Shown: positions 14,909 to 24,763, counted from the stretch's first letter. The stretch: DNA of 64,000 nucleotides from DAOUBP01 sp964513075 (GCA_964513075.1 CAZELR010000016.1:1-64000); one strand, 5' to 3'. Notes: a model not told the origin generated them from the sequence alone. Numbers and translations are program-made.

Positions 14909-16168
14909 ATGGCGTATCAAGCCCCTCGCGGCACCCAGGATATCCTGCCGGCCGATCGTCCTTACTGGCGCTACGTCACCGAAGAGATGCACAAGGTGGC
15001 GGCGCTGTTCGGTCTGCAACAGATCGACACACCCATCTTCGAGGATACGGGTCTTTTCGTGCGCGGCGTCGGCCAAGGCACCGACATCGTGGATAAGGAG
15101 ATGTACTCCTTCCAGGATAAGGGCGGCGCTGAGATCACGCTCCGGCCGGAGTTTACGGCGGGCATCATGCGGGCCTACATCGAGCACGGCATGTACGTTT
15201 GGCCGACGCCGGTTAAGCTCTATTCCATCGGCCCAATCTTCCGCTATGAGCGTCCGCAGGCAGGCCGCTTCCGCCAGCACCATCAGTTTAACGTCGAGAT
15301 GCTAGGGGAGATAGATCCCGCGGTCGACCTGGAGGTCATGTCGGTGGTCTGGACGCTGTTGACGCGGCTGGGATATAAGGGCCTGAGCTTCCAACTCAAT
15401 TCCACCGGCTGCCCGCAGTGCCGTCCAGGCTATCGGCGCGCATTGATTGAATACTTTGGGGCTTTCGAGGGCCAGTTGAACGATGTGGACCGGCGCCGGC
15501 TGGCTATTAATCCATTGCGGCTTCTGGATTCCAAGGAGGAGGCAGCGCAGCTGCTGCTGAACGGTGCACCCCACAGCGCGGACTATCTGTGCGAAGAGTG
15601 CGCCACCCACCTGGCTGCTTTGCGTGGCTACCTGGATGCGCTCGGCATGCCGCATAGCATCAATTTCCGGCTCGTGCGCGGCCTGGACTATTACACCAAG
15701 ACGGTCTTTGAGGCGTGGGCCGAGGGGATCGGCGCGCAGTCGGCCGTGTGCGGTGGGGGACGTTACGATGGGCTGGTTCAGGAATTGGGCGGCCCGCCGA
15801 CGCCAGGCATCGGCTTTGGCATGGGCATCGAGCGCGTGATCGCCAGCCTGAAGCAGCAGGGGGTGCAGCCGCCGCCACTGCCGGCGCCGCGCGTGCAAGT
15901 GCTGCCGTTGGGCGAGCCGGCCCGGTTGATGGGGCTGAAGCTGGTGCGTGATTTGCGGGAGGCCGGCATCGGCGCGTTGATTGCGTTCGGCGGACGCAGC
16001 CTCAAGTCCCAGCTCAAGGGCGCGGACAAGGTGGGCGCCACGTATGCCCTGATCATCGGCGATCAGGAATTGGCTCAAGGCGTCGCGGTCGCGCGCGACC
16101 TGGCCAGCGGCCAGCAGGTGACGGTGCCTTTGGCGGGCGTGGCCGATTGGTTGCGCGACCGGCTGTAA
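14909..16168 (+). CDS. hisS: histidine--tRNA ligase
   Basis: A 419-residue class II aminoacyl-tRNA synthetase that charges tRNA-His. The ATG at 14909 follows GGAGG (14901-14905); an upstream in-frame ATG at 14882 lacks a ribosome site. Family motifs: APRGTQDILP at the N-terminus, RPEFTAGIMRAY, motif 2 (FRYERPQAGRFRQHHQ), the histidine motif LVRGLDYYTKTVFE, GGGRYDGL, and motif 3 GFGMGIERV. The C-terminal anticodon-binding domain starts near residue 325. Length is normal for bacteria. It has its own strong promoter. Confidence 0.96.
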   Translation: MAYQAPRGTQDILPADRPYWRYVTEEMHKVAALFGLQQIDTPIFEDTGLFVRGVGQGTDIVDKEMYSFQDKGGAEITLRPEFTAGIMRAYIEHGMYVWPTPVKLYSIGPIFRYERPQAGRFRQHHQFNVEMLGEIDPAVDLEVMSVVWTLLTRLGYKGLSFQLNSTGCPQCRPGYRRALIEYFGAFEGQLNDVDRRRLAINPLRLLDSKEEAAQLLLNGAPHSADYLCEECATHLAALRGYLDALGMPHSINFRLVRGLDYYTKTVFEAWAEGIGAQSAVCGGGRYDGLVQELGGPPTPGIGFGMGIERVIASLKQQGVQPPPLPAPRVQVLPLGEPARLMGLKLVRDLREAGIGALIAFGGRSLKSQLKGADKVGATYALIIGDQELAQGVAVARDLASGQQVTVPLAGVADWLRDRL

Positions 16169-16225
16169 GGGCGTTGCCAGCAACGGCGTTGGCCAGCGCG
16201 GCAAACATGCCGTACGGAGGCTTAC

Positions 16226-19200
16226 ATGGAACTGCGCGATTATCCTCGTCCCAAAAACGATACCGGCATCGGCGTTCATTGGAATGCCGGCTACCCGGCC
16301 ATCGTGGGCATGGGAAAGATCCGGGAGTATTGGCTGCCTGAGTTGATTGCGATGGGCGTCAAGTGGGTCAAGATCGCCAACCATGACGGCGCGCTGGAAT
16401 TCGCGACGCTGCTGCTGAAAAACGACATCATGCCCATTCTCCGCATCTATCGGCCGCAGCCCAATCCGGGCGTGTTGGATGAGAAGCTGCTGGCGGCCGT
16501 GCGTGATTCTGTGGCGGCTGGGGTGCGCTATTTCGAGTTCAATAACGAACCGGACCTGGGCATCGAATGGCAGAGCCGCGAGGTGCCGCCGGATGCGATA
16601 ACGATTGTGGCGCAGAATGCTATCGCGGACATGGAGGCGATCCTCAAGCTCGGCGGTTACCCAGCCGTGCCCGCCCTGGCAACCGGCACCAAATGGGATC
16701 TGGTGGGTGAGATCTGCCGCCTGGGGCGCCGGGATCTGTTTTCAGAGGCGGTGTGGCAGGCAGTTCACAACTATAGCTTGAATCATCCCCTGGATTATCC
16801 TTACGATGCCGGCAACCAGCAAGGTGCGCCTTATACGGCCGACTTTTATGATCGTCTGGCGCAGGAAGGGTGGGGGGACACGGCCTGGCGCGGCTGGAGC
16901 CTGGAACGGGTGAACGACGAGCGCAGGCGGAATGCCAATCCGGGTGCGACGGTGTTTGACGATCCCTCCTGTTGGCGTGCGTACGAGCGTTACGACAAGC
17001 TCATTCGCGACCAGATCGGACGCTCGCTGCCTCTTTTGGCGACCGAGAACGGTTACATCGTCGGTGAGCAGCCCGATCCGCGTTATCCTGCCACGACGCC
17101 GCAGCTGCACATGGCGCAGACCCTGGAAGCGTGCCGGATCATGATGGGCACCAGCAGTCGTTTCGACCATGCGCCCGACTACTATTTTTGCACGGCGTTT
17201 TGGTTATTGGGCAATTACAGCCTGGGGAGTTGGGCCTCGGAGTGGGAGGGCCAGGCGTGGTATAGCAGCCGCTGGCCGGAGGGTAGGCTGCCGACGGTCG
17301 ATGCATTGAAGGCTGAGCCGAAGCAAGTGCGCCAGTGGCGGGGTGAGGTGGGCGTCGCGGGGCGGATCAGCGGGGCCGTGCGCGGGGGACCGGGGTTGAC
17401 GGTCCAGGCTGCACGCGGCGATGGCTGGACGTTGACGGGGCGCGTCGGGACCGATGAGCGTTATGAGTTGACGGACGTGCCGTTGGAGCGCTACCTGGTG
17501 AGCTTGCCGGACGCGGGCAAGCAGCAGGAGGTCGTACTGACGCGCGAGCGTCCTGCGGCGGCGGCGAATTTTGATGTCAGCGGCAGCGCGGTGGTGGTGG
17601 CCGCCAGTGTTGTGCGCGGCACGGTGCGCGGCGGGGCGGGCAAGAAGGTGCTGCTCAGCCGTCCGGGCGATGGTTGGTCTCAGGAGCAAGTTGTGGCGGC
17701 CGACGGCGCCTACGGCTTCACGGGCCTGGCCGCGGGCGCCTATACGGTGGCGCTGGTCAGCACGGACATCGCGGCATCTATGCCGGCAAAGGATGTGGTG
17801 TTAGATGGGCGCAACGAGGTCGTTGCGGATCTCGCGACGCCGGGTTGGGGCTGGGAGGTGAGCGACGGCGGGCCGGGACCGGGCTTTGGCGTGGTGCGGT
17901 GTCGTGTCAAGGGCCGCGTCGATGTGCCTGTGCGGCTGTGGACCGTGGGCTGGGAGGGGTTTACGCAGCGAACCGGCTCTAAGGCCGAGTATGGCTCCGA
18001 CGTCTGTGAGTTTTCACCCTTGGGGGTTGGCAAGTACAGCGTTCAGCCCCAGGGCATCGAGGCGGTGGCCGAGGTGATCGTGGACGGCCGCCGCGTCTGT
18101 TGGGTGACTTTTACCGAGCAGGCTGGTCAGGCGCCGGCTGCAACGACCGGTGCGATCGCGGGTAAGGTGGTCCGCGCGCAGGGGGCTGCGGCTTCGGTGT
18201 CCGGACGTACGCTGCAACTGCTGCAGCCGCCTGCGGCCGCGCCTGTTGCGCAGGTCCGTTCGGCCGAGGATGGTGCGTATCGCTTCGAGAAGCTGCGGGC
18301 CGGCACGTTTACGGTGCAGCTTCTGGAGGCAGGCCAGGGCTCGGCGGTGGTGGCGGAGAAGGCCGGCATCAAGGTGGACGCCAACAGCCAGGCGCAGGTC
18401 GATCTGGTGCTCCCGGGTGGCGCGGCCAGCGGATTGAAGGCGGTGGTCGAGGACGGGGGGCCCGGTCCCGGCTTCTGTGTGGTGCGCTGCCGGGTCGTGG
18501 GTCAGCCGGGCCGCGCGGTCAGCCTGGCGACGCAGGGCTGGGGCGGCATCACCCAGGTGACAGGCAGCAAGCCCGAGTATGGCGCCGATGCCTGTGAGTT
18601 CGCGCCGCTGGGCGCCGGCGCTTACTTCGTCGAGCTGGAAGAGAAGGATGCGGCAGGCCTGGCGCACACCGTGCGCGCCGAGGTCCAGCTTGAACCGAAC
18701 CGGGTGGTTTGGGTCCGTTTCGAGGACGCGGGTCAGACCCAGCCTCCAGCGCCGGGCGAGGAGCCGGTTGTCCCCGAGCCGCCACCGCCAGACGAGCCGG
18801 GCGAACCCGCGACGCCGCCGGAACCTGTCGTGCCGGCGAAAAACAGCGTCATCGGCGGCGCCGTAGCCTATGCCGGCGGCCCGGGGTTGAGCAGCGACGG
18901 ATTGCTGATGCTGCTGACGGGTCCAGGAGAGGCGCGCCAGACGACAGTGACTAACGGCCAATATGCGTTTTTCGGTTTGCCCGCAGGCGTGTATCGCCTG
19001 GCGGTGCTGCCGGCCGACCCGGCCCTGAATGATTTGGCGGTGCGCGAGAACATTGTTCTGGATGGCGCCAACCAATTCACGGCTGATTTTGAATTGCCAG
19101 CGCCAAGGTATGAGGACGTTGCCCGCGAGGAGAGCCGTGTTACGGGGCGAGCGAAGGGCGGAGCCGGAAGAATCGTGCTGTTAGAGGGGCCGTTGGCGGA

Positions 19201-19684
19201 TGACGCCGGCGCGCGAGTCGATTCGCGTACGACCATCGTCACACAGGATGAGGTGTACACGTTTGACGGCCTGGGGCCCGGCGCGTATCGGGCTATGGTG
19301 CTCGACACGGAGCCGCCGACGGGCAGCACCCAAACGCAGGCCGGCATTCTTTTGGATGGGCGGAATACGGCGCAGGTAGATTTTGACCTGGAGGCGTTAC
19401 GGGCCGGCAAGACGATCGAACACTATCTGTTGGTGGGCAGCTCGGCGCGCTCCAAGGACGATTTCCTGGCCACTCTGCGTTATGCGGCTCGCTTCCGGCC
19501 CGTGGTGGGCAGTGATGAGAGCGAGGCGCGCCAGGCTCGACATGTGACGATCCTGGGGGGTGCGTCGGCAGTGAGCGCCATGACTGAGCAAGGCTTACGC
19601 CTGAGCGGCTGCCAGGTGCAGCGCATCGAAGGCGACTACGCGGCTCAGCTCGGCAGGTATCTGGAAGAAGGAAGGCCCTATTGA
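16226..19684 (+). CDS. giant glycosidase-like / beta-module protein, paralogue of the 521 gene
   Basis: 1152 residues, ATG behind GGAGG (16216-16220). Residues 1-370 are clearly paralogous to the 521 protein: the same DYPRPK start, FNNEPD (Glu108), HNYSLNHPLDYPYD, and LLATENG (Glu274). The middle contains CNA-B-like modules, two copies of another domain with DGGPGPGF...VVRCRV...TGSKxEYG (encoded about 17855-18117 and 18444-18729), and a Pro/Glu-rich linker (about 835-870). The last 90 residues are the shared CWB2-like domain (HYLLVG ... HVTILGGASAVS ... GCQVQRIEGD). No signal peptide is seen. The nadK start overlaps its stop by one base, which is unexpected company for an exoprotein. Confidence 0.83.
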   Translation: MELRDYPRPKNDTGIGVHWNAGYPAIVGMGKIREYWLPELIAMGVKWVKIANHDGALEFATLLLKNDIMPILRIYRPQPNPGVLDEKLLAAVRDSVAAGVRYFEFNNEPDLGIEWQSREVPPDAITIVAQNAIADMEAILKLGGYPAVPALATGTKWDLVGEICRLGRRDLFSEAVWQAVHNYSLNHPLDYPYDAGNQQGAPYTADFYDRLAQEGWGDTAWRGWSLERVNDERRRNANPGATVFDDPSCWRAYERYDKLIRDQIGRSLPLLATENGYIVGEQPDPRYPATTPQLHMAQTLEACRIMMGTSSRFDHAPDYYFCTAFWLLGNYSLGSWASEWEGQAWYSSRWPEGRLPTVDALKAEPKQVRQWRGEVGVAGRISGAVRGGPGLTVQAARGDGWTLTGRVGTDERYELTDVPLERYLVSLPDAGKQQEVVLTRERPAAAANFDVSGSAVVVAASVVRGTVRGGAGKKVLLSRPGDGWSQEQVVAADGAYGFTGLAAGAYTVALVSTDIAASMPAKDVVLDGRNEVVADLATPGWGWEVSDGGPGPGFGVVRCRVKGRVDVPVRLWTVGWEGFTQRTGSKAEYGSDVCEFSPLGVGKYSVQPQGIEAVAEVIVDGRRVCWVTFTEQAGQAPAATTGAIAGKVVRAQGAAASVSGRTLQLLQPPAAAPVAQVRSAEDGAYRFEKLRAGTFTVQLLEAGQGSAVVAEKAGIKVDANSQAQVDLVLPGGAASGLKAVVEDGGPGPGFCVVRCRVVGQPGRAVSLATQGWGGITQVTGSKPEYGADACEFAPLGAGAYFVELEEKDAAGLAHTVRAEVQLEPNRVVWVRFEDAGQTQPPAPGEEPVVPEPPPPDEPGEPATPPEPVVPAKNSVIGGAVAYAGGPGLSSDGLLMLLTGPGEARQTTVTNGQYAFFGLPAGVYRLAVLPADPALNDLAVRENIVLDGANQFTADFELPAPRYEDVAREESRVTGRAKGGAGRIVLLEGPLADDAGARVDSRTTIVTQDEVYTFDGLGPGAYRAMVLDTEPPTGSTQTQAGILLDGRNTAQVDFDLEALRAGKTIEHYLLVGSSARSKDDFLATLRYAARFRPVVGSDESEARQARHVTILGGASAVSAMTEQGLRLSGCQVQRIEGDYAAQLGRYLEEGRPY

Positions 19685-20607
19685 TGCGTTCTGCGAACGG
19701 TTCCAAGGATGTTGCTTTCCGCGCCATCGGTCTGCTGATCCATCCTAAGAAGCCGGAGTCGATCGGCCTGGCGGAGCGCATGGCCGACTTTCTGCACGAC
19801 CAGGGCTGCACCGTGTGGACCGGTTCCGCCTGGGATGAGCCGGAGGCGCTGGCGCATGTGGCAGGATTGGACCTGTTGGTGACGCTGGGCGGAGATGGCA
19901 CGATGCTGCGCGCTGCGCGCATCGGCAGCAGCTGCGGCAACCATGCCGGCGGCAACCATGCCGGCGGCAACCATGCCGGCGGCAACAATGCCGATGGCGT
20001 GCCGATTATAGGCGTCAAGCTGGGCCGGGTCAGCTTTCTGGCCGAGGTCGTGCCCGATGATTGGCAAACGCCGTTCACCCGGATGTTGGCCGGGGATTAT
20101 TGGCTGGAAGAGCGCATGCTGCTGGACGTTGCAGTGGCAAGGGCGGGGCAGCCGGCCATCAACCATTCCTATCTGGCGCTTAATGACGTCGTGATCAGCC
20201 GCGGCGGCTTGGCGCGCATCATCACGGTCCAGGCCTGGGTCGATCAGAGCTATCTGACCAGCTACCGCGCGGACGGTGTGATCGTCTCCACGCCTACAGG
20301 CTGCACCGGTTATGCGTTGGCGGCCGGCGGGCCGATCCTGCCGCCTGAGCTTAAGAACATCTTGTTGATGCCGATCTGCCCGCATTTGAGCCTGGATCGG
20401 CCGGTGGTGCTGGCACAAGGGGCGACGGTGACTTTGGAGGCCCACGCTGATTATGCACCGATTCTGACCGTAGACGGTCAGTTCGAGATCGCCCTGGCCG
20501 AAGGGGACCGCGTCGAAGTGCGCGCCAGCGATCACACCAGCCAGTTCGTGCACGTGCAGGACCGGGCGTATTTCTACCGGACGTTGATGGAGCGGCTGCG
20601 ATGGTGA
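19684..20607 (+). CDS. nadK: NAD kinase with in-frame tandem-repeat insertion
   Basis: A 307-residue enzyme that phosphorylates NAD to NADP in the cytoplasm. The ATG at 19684 overlaps the previous stop and follows GAAGGAAGG; a TTG at 19681 is less likely. GGDGT (69-73) is the nucleotide-binding motif, YRADGVIVSTPTGCTGYALAAGGP is the substrate site, and VDGQ is the conserved C-terminal loop. Between GGDGT and the next strand (IIGVKLGRVSFLAEV) lies an extra (GGNHA)n stretch, residues 85-104, encoded by 15-bp repeats at 19936-19995. The catalytic motifs are intact, so the enzyme is probably active. Confidence 0.92.
   Translation: MRSANGSKDVAFRAIGLLIHPKKPESIGLAERMADFLHDQGCTVWTGSAWDEPEALAHVAGLDLLVTLGGDGTMLRAARIGSSCGNHAGGNHAGGNHAGGNNADGVPIIGVKLGRVSFLAEVVPDDWQTPFTRMLAGDYWLEERMLLDVAVARAGQPAINHSYLALNDVVISRGGLARIITVQAWVDQSYLTSYRADGVIVSTPTGCTGYALAAGGPILPPELKNILLMPICPHLSLDRPVVLAQGATVTLEAHADYAPILTVDGQFEIALAEGDRVEVRASDHTSQFVHVQDRAYFYRTLMERLRW
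19936..19995 (+). repeat. 15-bp in-frame tandem repeat in nadK
   Basis: Three identical units of GGCAACCATGCCGGC (19936-19980) and a fourth with three changes (19981-19995). Each unit adds five residues, so copy-number change would keep the reading frame. Confidence 0.9.
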
Positions 20608-20614
20608 GGCTACA

Positions 20615-21121
20615 ATGACGGAGCCGCAGCCGCTGTACTGCGCCAACCACCCCACCCGCGAGACCATGCTGCGCTGCAACCGCTGCGAGAAGCCGATTTG
20701 CGTTCAGTGCGCGGTGCTGACCGAGGTGGGCTATCGCTGCAAGGAATGTGTGCGCGGCCAGCAGAAGGTCTTTTACAACGGCGGCCGGGGCGACTTATTG
20801 ATCGGCGGCGCGGTCGCCCTCATTCTGGGGGCCGTCCTGGGCGCGGTGGCCTATGCGTTGCTGGGCATTTTCGGTTTCTTCAGCCTGATTATCGCGTTTC
20901 TGGCCGGGCCGGCTGCCGGCGGGCTGGTCGCGGAGGCGATCCGCCGCGTCCTGCGCAGGCGCCGGGCGCGCGGCATGAAGGGACTTGCGGCTGCCCTGTT
21001 CATCTTGGGGGTCCTGGTTGTGGGGCTGGTCCTGGTGGGGTTTCCGGGGTTGTTCGTGCGCTGGGATGTCCTGTTGGCTGCGGCCCTGGCCGCGAGCACG
21101 CTTTACGCGCGCTTGCTTTGA
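20615..21121 (+). CDS. B-box-like zinc-finger membrane protein
   Basis: A 168-residue protein, ATG at 20615 behind GAGG. Residues 9-45 hold a B-box-type zinc-binding array: CANHP, CNRCEKPIC, CVQC, CKEC. Three or four hydrophobic helices follow (about 60-105 and 125-165), separated by an Arg-rich loop (RRVLRRRRARG). This small family, with an N-terminal zinc finger and C-terminal membrane part, is common in Chloroflexota and Actinobacteria; its function is unknown. It is probably in an operon with nadK. Confidence 0.72.
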   Translation: MTEPQPLYCANHPTRETMLRCNRCEKPICVQCAVLTEVGYRCKECVRGQQKVFYNGGRGDLLIGGAVALILGAVLGAVAYALLGIFGFFSLIIAFLAGPAAGGLVAEAIRRVLRRRRARGMKGLAAALFILGVLVVGLVLVGFPGLFVRWDVLLAAALAASTLYARLL

Positions 21122-21144
21122 CCGTTTGGTGTTAGTGTCGTCTT

Positions 21145-22389
21145 ATGCAGCGCTCTTTTGCCGTGTCTCGCTTGCAGGTCACCTTTGCGGCCCTGCGCTA
21201 TCCCAATTTTCGACGCTGGTTCATCGGCCAGGCGTTGTCGCTGGCGGGCACGTGGATGCAGTTGGTCGCCCAAGGGTGGTTGGTCTACCAGATCACCGGC
21301 TCGAAGCTCGCTCTGGGCACCATCACGGCCGTGGGCAGCATTCCGACACTCTTCCTGATGCTGCCCGCGGGCGCCATTGCGGACCGGATGTCCAAACGCC
21401 GGCTGCTGATGCTGACCCAGATCGCCATGATGGTGAGCGCATTTATCCTGACGGCGCTTACCTGGCTCAATGTGCTCCAGGTGTGGCAGATCGGAGCACT
21501 GGCGTTTTTCACCGGCATCGCGAACTCGTTCGATTCGCCTGCGCGGTTGGCCTTGCTGCCGCAAATGGTGGATGACCGCCGCGATCTGCAGAATGCGATC
21601 GCAATGGGCTCGACCATGTTCAACCTGGCGCGTGTGGTGGGGCCGGCCATCGGCGGGCTGGTGTTGGCAGGCTTGGGCGCAGGCTGGTGTTTCGCGATCA
21701 ACGGCCTGAGCTTCGTGGCGGTGCTGATCGCCCTGGCCGGGATGAACTTGCCTAATGATGTGGGCCGACCGCCGAGCCGCCGCCACATGCTGGCAGAGAT
21801 CGGCGATGGATTGCGCTATGTGTGGCAGCAGCCGGTGATACGCACTCTGACGGCTTTGATCGGCATCACCTCGATCTTTGGCTTTTCCTATTCGGTCCTG
21901 CTGCCCGCCTATGCAGTCGATGTGTTGAAGGTCGGTGAGACGGGCTATGGCCTGTTGAACGCAGCGGTGGGCGTCGGTGCGCTGATCGGTGCGTTGGCTG
22001 TTGCATCGGTGAGCCGACGTAAAGGCAAGGGGATGCAGCTCACGCTCGGCAGCCTGGCCTTTCCGCTGGCGCTGCTGGCTTTTGCCGCAACACGTTCGTT
22101 TTGGGTGACACTGATCTTCATGGCGTGCGTCGGTGTTGCTTTTGTCATCCAGAACGCCACCAGCAATACGATCATCCAGTTGCTCGCTCCCGATGAGTTG
22201 CGCGGCCGTGTGATGAGCGTCTATTCGCTTTTCTTCTTCGGCACGACACCCATCGGCGCGCTGTTCGCCGGCGCAGCGGCCGAGCGCTGGGATTCCACGG
22301 CTGCCATCGTGCTTGGCGCAGGCGTGACCTTTGCGTTCGCGTTGACTGTGTTCTTCCTGGTTCCCGCCGTGCGGAGGACGCAGATTTAA
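21145..22389 (+). CDS. MFS transporter (EntS/MFS_3-like)
   Basis: A 414-residue protein with about twelve predicted membrane helices. LRYPNFRRWFIGQALSLAGTWMQ at the N-terminus and PAGAIADRMSKRRLLM in loop 2-3 (the MFS signature) are typical of the MFS_3 group that includes the enterobactin exporter EntS. The substrate cannot be inferred from the neighbours (a membrane zinc-finger gene and recN). Confidence 0.85.
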   Translation: MQRSFAVSRLQVTFAALRYPNFRRWFIGQALSLAGTWMQLVAQGWLVYQITGSKLALGTITAVGSIPTLFLMLPAGAIADRMSKRRLLMLTQIAMMVSAFILTALTWLNVLQVWQIGALAFFTGIANSFDSPARLALLPQMVDDRRDLQNAIAMGSTMFNLARVVGPAIGGLVLAGLGAGWCFAINGLSFVAVLIALAGMNLPNDVGRPPSRRHMLAEIGDGLRYVWQQPVIRTLTALIGITSIFGFSYSVLLPAYAVDVLKVGETGYGLLNAAVGVGALIGALAVASVSRRKGKGMQLTLGSLAFPLALLAFAATRSFWVTLIFMACVGVAFVIQNATSNTIIQLLAPDELRGRVMSVYSLFFFGTTPIGALFAGAAAERWDSTAAIVLGAGVTFAFALTVFFLVPAVRRTQI

Positions 22390-22415
22390 CCTTTGTCTAC
22401 TGATTGACGGACCTT

Positions 22416-24212
22416 ATGCTCAACGAACTTCGTATCCGTGATTTGGCAATTATCGATCGGCTTGACCTGACGTTTGCGCCTGGCTTCAACGTGCTGACCG
22501 GCGAGACGGGCGCGGGCAAGTCGATTATCATCGACGCGGTCAACCTGCTGCTGGGGGACCGCGCCTCGGCCGATGTCGTGCGCGCGGGCGCGGAGCGGAC
22601 CGAGGTCGAGGGCGTTTTCCGGCTCAGCCCGGCGGCGGCCGACCGGTTGACTCCGGTGTTGGCCGAGCACGGGCTGGAGGGGGATGCGCCGGACGAGCTG
22701 ATGCTGGCGCGCGAGGTGCGCGCTACCGGCCGCTCGATCGCGCGCATCAACGGCCGCGCCGTCACCACAGGCTTACTGGGCGAGGTCGGCGGGCTGCTGG
22801 TGGATGTGCACGGCCAGGGCGAGCATCTGTCGCTGCTGCGCGAGCGGGAGCACATCGGCCTGCTGGATCGTTATGCGGGGCTCAACGGCCAGGCCACGGA
22901 GCTGGCCGAGCTGGTGCGCCGCGTGCGGGCTGTGCGGCGGGAGTTGGAGGGGCTGCGCCAGGACGCGCGCGAACGCGCCCGGCGCATCGATCTGCTGACC
23001 TTCCAGGTGGAGGAAATCGGCGCGGCCGCGCTGAGGCCGGGCGAAGAAGAGGAGCTGGAAATCGAGCGCAAGCGCCTGGCCAACGCCGAGCAGCTGGCGG
23101 CCCTGAGCAACGAGGCGGTGATGCTCCTCAGCGGGGGGGATGACTCGGCGGACGGCGAGCGTGTGGGCGCAGTGGATGCCCTGGCTGCGGCCGAGCAAGC
23201 GATGGTGCGCCTTGCACGCATCGATCCGGTTGCCAGCCGGCTGGCCGAACAACTGGGTGAAACGGCCGCGGTCCTGGCCGACCTGGCGCACGAGCTGGCG
23301 CGCTATCACGACGATATCGAGTTCAACCCGCGGCGGCTGCAGCAGGTGGAAGATCGCATCTACCTGCTCCACGGCCTGCAGCGGAAATATGGCGACACCC
23401 TCGATGAGGTGCTGGCCTATGCCGAGCGCGCGGCGGTCGAGTTGGACACCATCAGCCACGCGGAGGAGCGCATCGGCGCGCTGGAAGCCGAGGAAGCGGA
23501 CCTGCTGGCTGAGCTAGGCCGTCGGGGGGCGGTGCTTTCCGCGGCACGGCGCGCGGCCGGCGAGCGGATGGCGCGTGCTATCGAGGCTGAGCTGGCCGAC
23601 CTGCAGATGGCCCGCGCATCTTTTGCCGTGGATGTGGCCTGGGTTCCGGATTCGGAGGGCGCGGTGGTGAGCGCGGACGCGGCCTTGCCGATCGGCCAAC
23701 CGGCGGGCAGCTATGCCTTCGACAGCCACGGGCTTGACACGGTCGCCTTTCTCGTCTCCGCGAATCCGGGCGAGCCGCTGCGGCAGCTGGTCAAAGTGGC
23801 CTCCGGGGGTGAGACGTCACGCCTGATGCTGGCGCTCAAGACCGTCCTCGGCCGCGCGGATGAGACCCCCACCTTGATCTTCGACGAGATCGACCAGGGG
23901 ATCGGCGGCCGGGTGGGAGGCACGGTGGGGCGCAAGCTGTGGGAGCTGACAGTGCGGAACGGGAGCGCCGGGCAGGTGCGCCACCAGGTGCTGTGTATCA
24001 CACATCTGCCGCAGTTGGCAGCCTACGGCGATGCACATTTCCACGTCGCGAAACATGTGGCAGATGCGCGCACGATCACCGATGTGCATGTGCTGGCAGA
24101 TGACGAGCGGGTGACCGAGCTGGCGCAGATGATGGGGGCGGCTTCCGAGGCCGGCCGCGCCAGCGTCGTTGAGATGATGGCGGACGTGACGGACGCCAAG
24201 AAACGCGCATAG
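22416..24212 (+). CDS. recN: DNA repair protein RecN
   Basis: A 598-residue SMC-like ATPase for double-strand-break repair. The ATG at 22416 begins LNELRIRDLAIIDRLDL, the standard RecN N-terminus; a TTG at 22404 would add four residues. Walker A is GETGAGKSI (about 30-38). A long coiled-coil middle (about 155-390) is followed by the signature VASGGETSRLMLALK and Walker B TLIFDEIDQGIGG. The C-terminal CITHLPQLAAYGDAHF is also diagnostic. Length is slightly above the usual 550-575. It is followed after 2 bp by a GNAT gene. Confidence 0.95.
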   Translation: MLNELRIRDLAIIDRLDLTFAPGFNVLTGETGAGKSIIIDAVNLLLGDRASADVVRAGAERTEVEGVFRLSPAAADRLTPVLAEHGLEGDAPDELMLAREVRATGRSIARINGRAVTTGLLGEVGGLLVDVHGQGEHLSLLREREHIGLLDRYAGLNGQATELAELVRRVRAVRRELEGLRQDARERARRIDLLTFQVEEIGAAALRPGEEEELEIERKRLANAEQLAALSNEAVMLLSGGDDSADGERVGAVDALAAAEQAMVRLARIDPVASRLAEQLGETAAVLADLAHELARYHDDIEFNPRRLQQVEDRIYLLHGLQRKYGDTLDEVLAYAERAAVELDTISHAEERIGALEAEEADLLAELGRRGAVLSAARRAAGERMARAIEAELADLQMARASFAVDVAWVPDSEGAVVSADAALPIGQPAGSYAFDSHGLDTVAFLVSANPGEPLRQLVKVASGGETSRLMLALKTVLGRADETPTLIFDEIDQGIGGRVGGTVGRKLWELTVRNGSAGQVRHQVLCITHLPQLAAYGDAHFHVAKHVADARTITDVHVLADDERVTELAQMMGAASEAGRASVVEMMADVTDAKKRA

Positions 24213-24214
24213 CC

Positions 24215-24763
24215 ATGCTCATTCGCGCCGCAACGTTCGAAGATATCCCACAGATGGTGCGTGTCAACGTGGACACCTGGCGCACGGCCTATCGTGACAT
24301 CCTGCCTGCCAGTTTGCTGGATGGGCTTTCGTATGAAGTACGCGAGCAACGCTGGCGTGACAGTTTCGCGCAGGCCGGCCCAGGGCAGTTCACCCTGGTC
24401 GCGGAAGATGCCGGCGGCGGCGGTGCTGCGAGCGTGGTGGGCTTTGCGCGAGGCGGCCCTGAGCGCGATGGAACGCCGGGCTACGATGGCGAGATCTACG
24501 CCATTTATGTGTTGGCCGAGCAGCAACATCGCGGCACGGGCCGGCAGTTGATGGCCGCCTGCGCGCGGCACCTGGCGGCCGAAGGGTTTCGCGCGGCAAT
24601 GCTTTGGACGCTAGAGGAGAATCAACGAGCCCGCGCATTCTACGAAGCGTTGGGCGGCCAGCTCATCGGCCGCAAGGCAACGGTCATCGGCGGCACACCC
24701 TTCATGGAGGTGGCTTACGGCTGGCCGAACCTGAACGCTCTCGCAGCAGAGAAGTCATCCTGA
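24215..24763 (+). CDS. GNAT N-acetyltransferase
   Basis: 182 residues. The N-terminal MLIRAATFEDIPQMVRVNVDTWRTAYRDILP is typical of a GNAT subgroup found near recN and many stress genes. The acetyl-CoA-binding motif A is IYAIYVLAEQQHRGTGRQLM, followed by LWTLEENQRARAFYEALGG. Substrate unknown. The start lies 2 bp after the recN stop, so the two are co-transcribed. Confidence 0.85.
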   Translation: MLIRAATFEDIPQMVRVNVDTWRTAYRDILPASLLDGLSYEVREQRWRDSFAQAGPGQFTLVAEDAGGGGAASVVGFARGGPERDGTPGYDGEIYAIYVLAEQQHRGTGRQLMAACARHLAAEGFRAAMLWTLEENQRARAFYEALGGQLIGRKATVIGGTPFMEVAYGWPNLNALAAEKSS

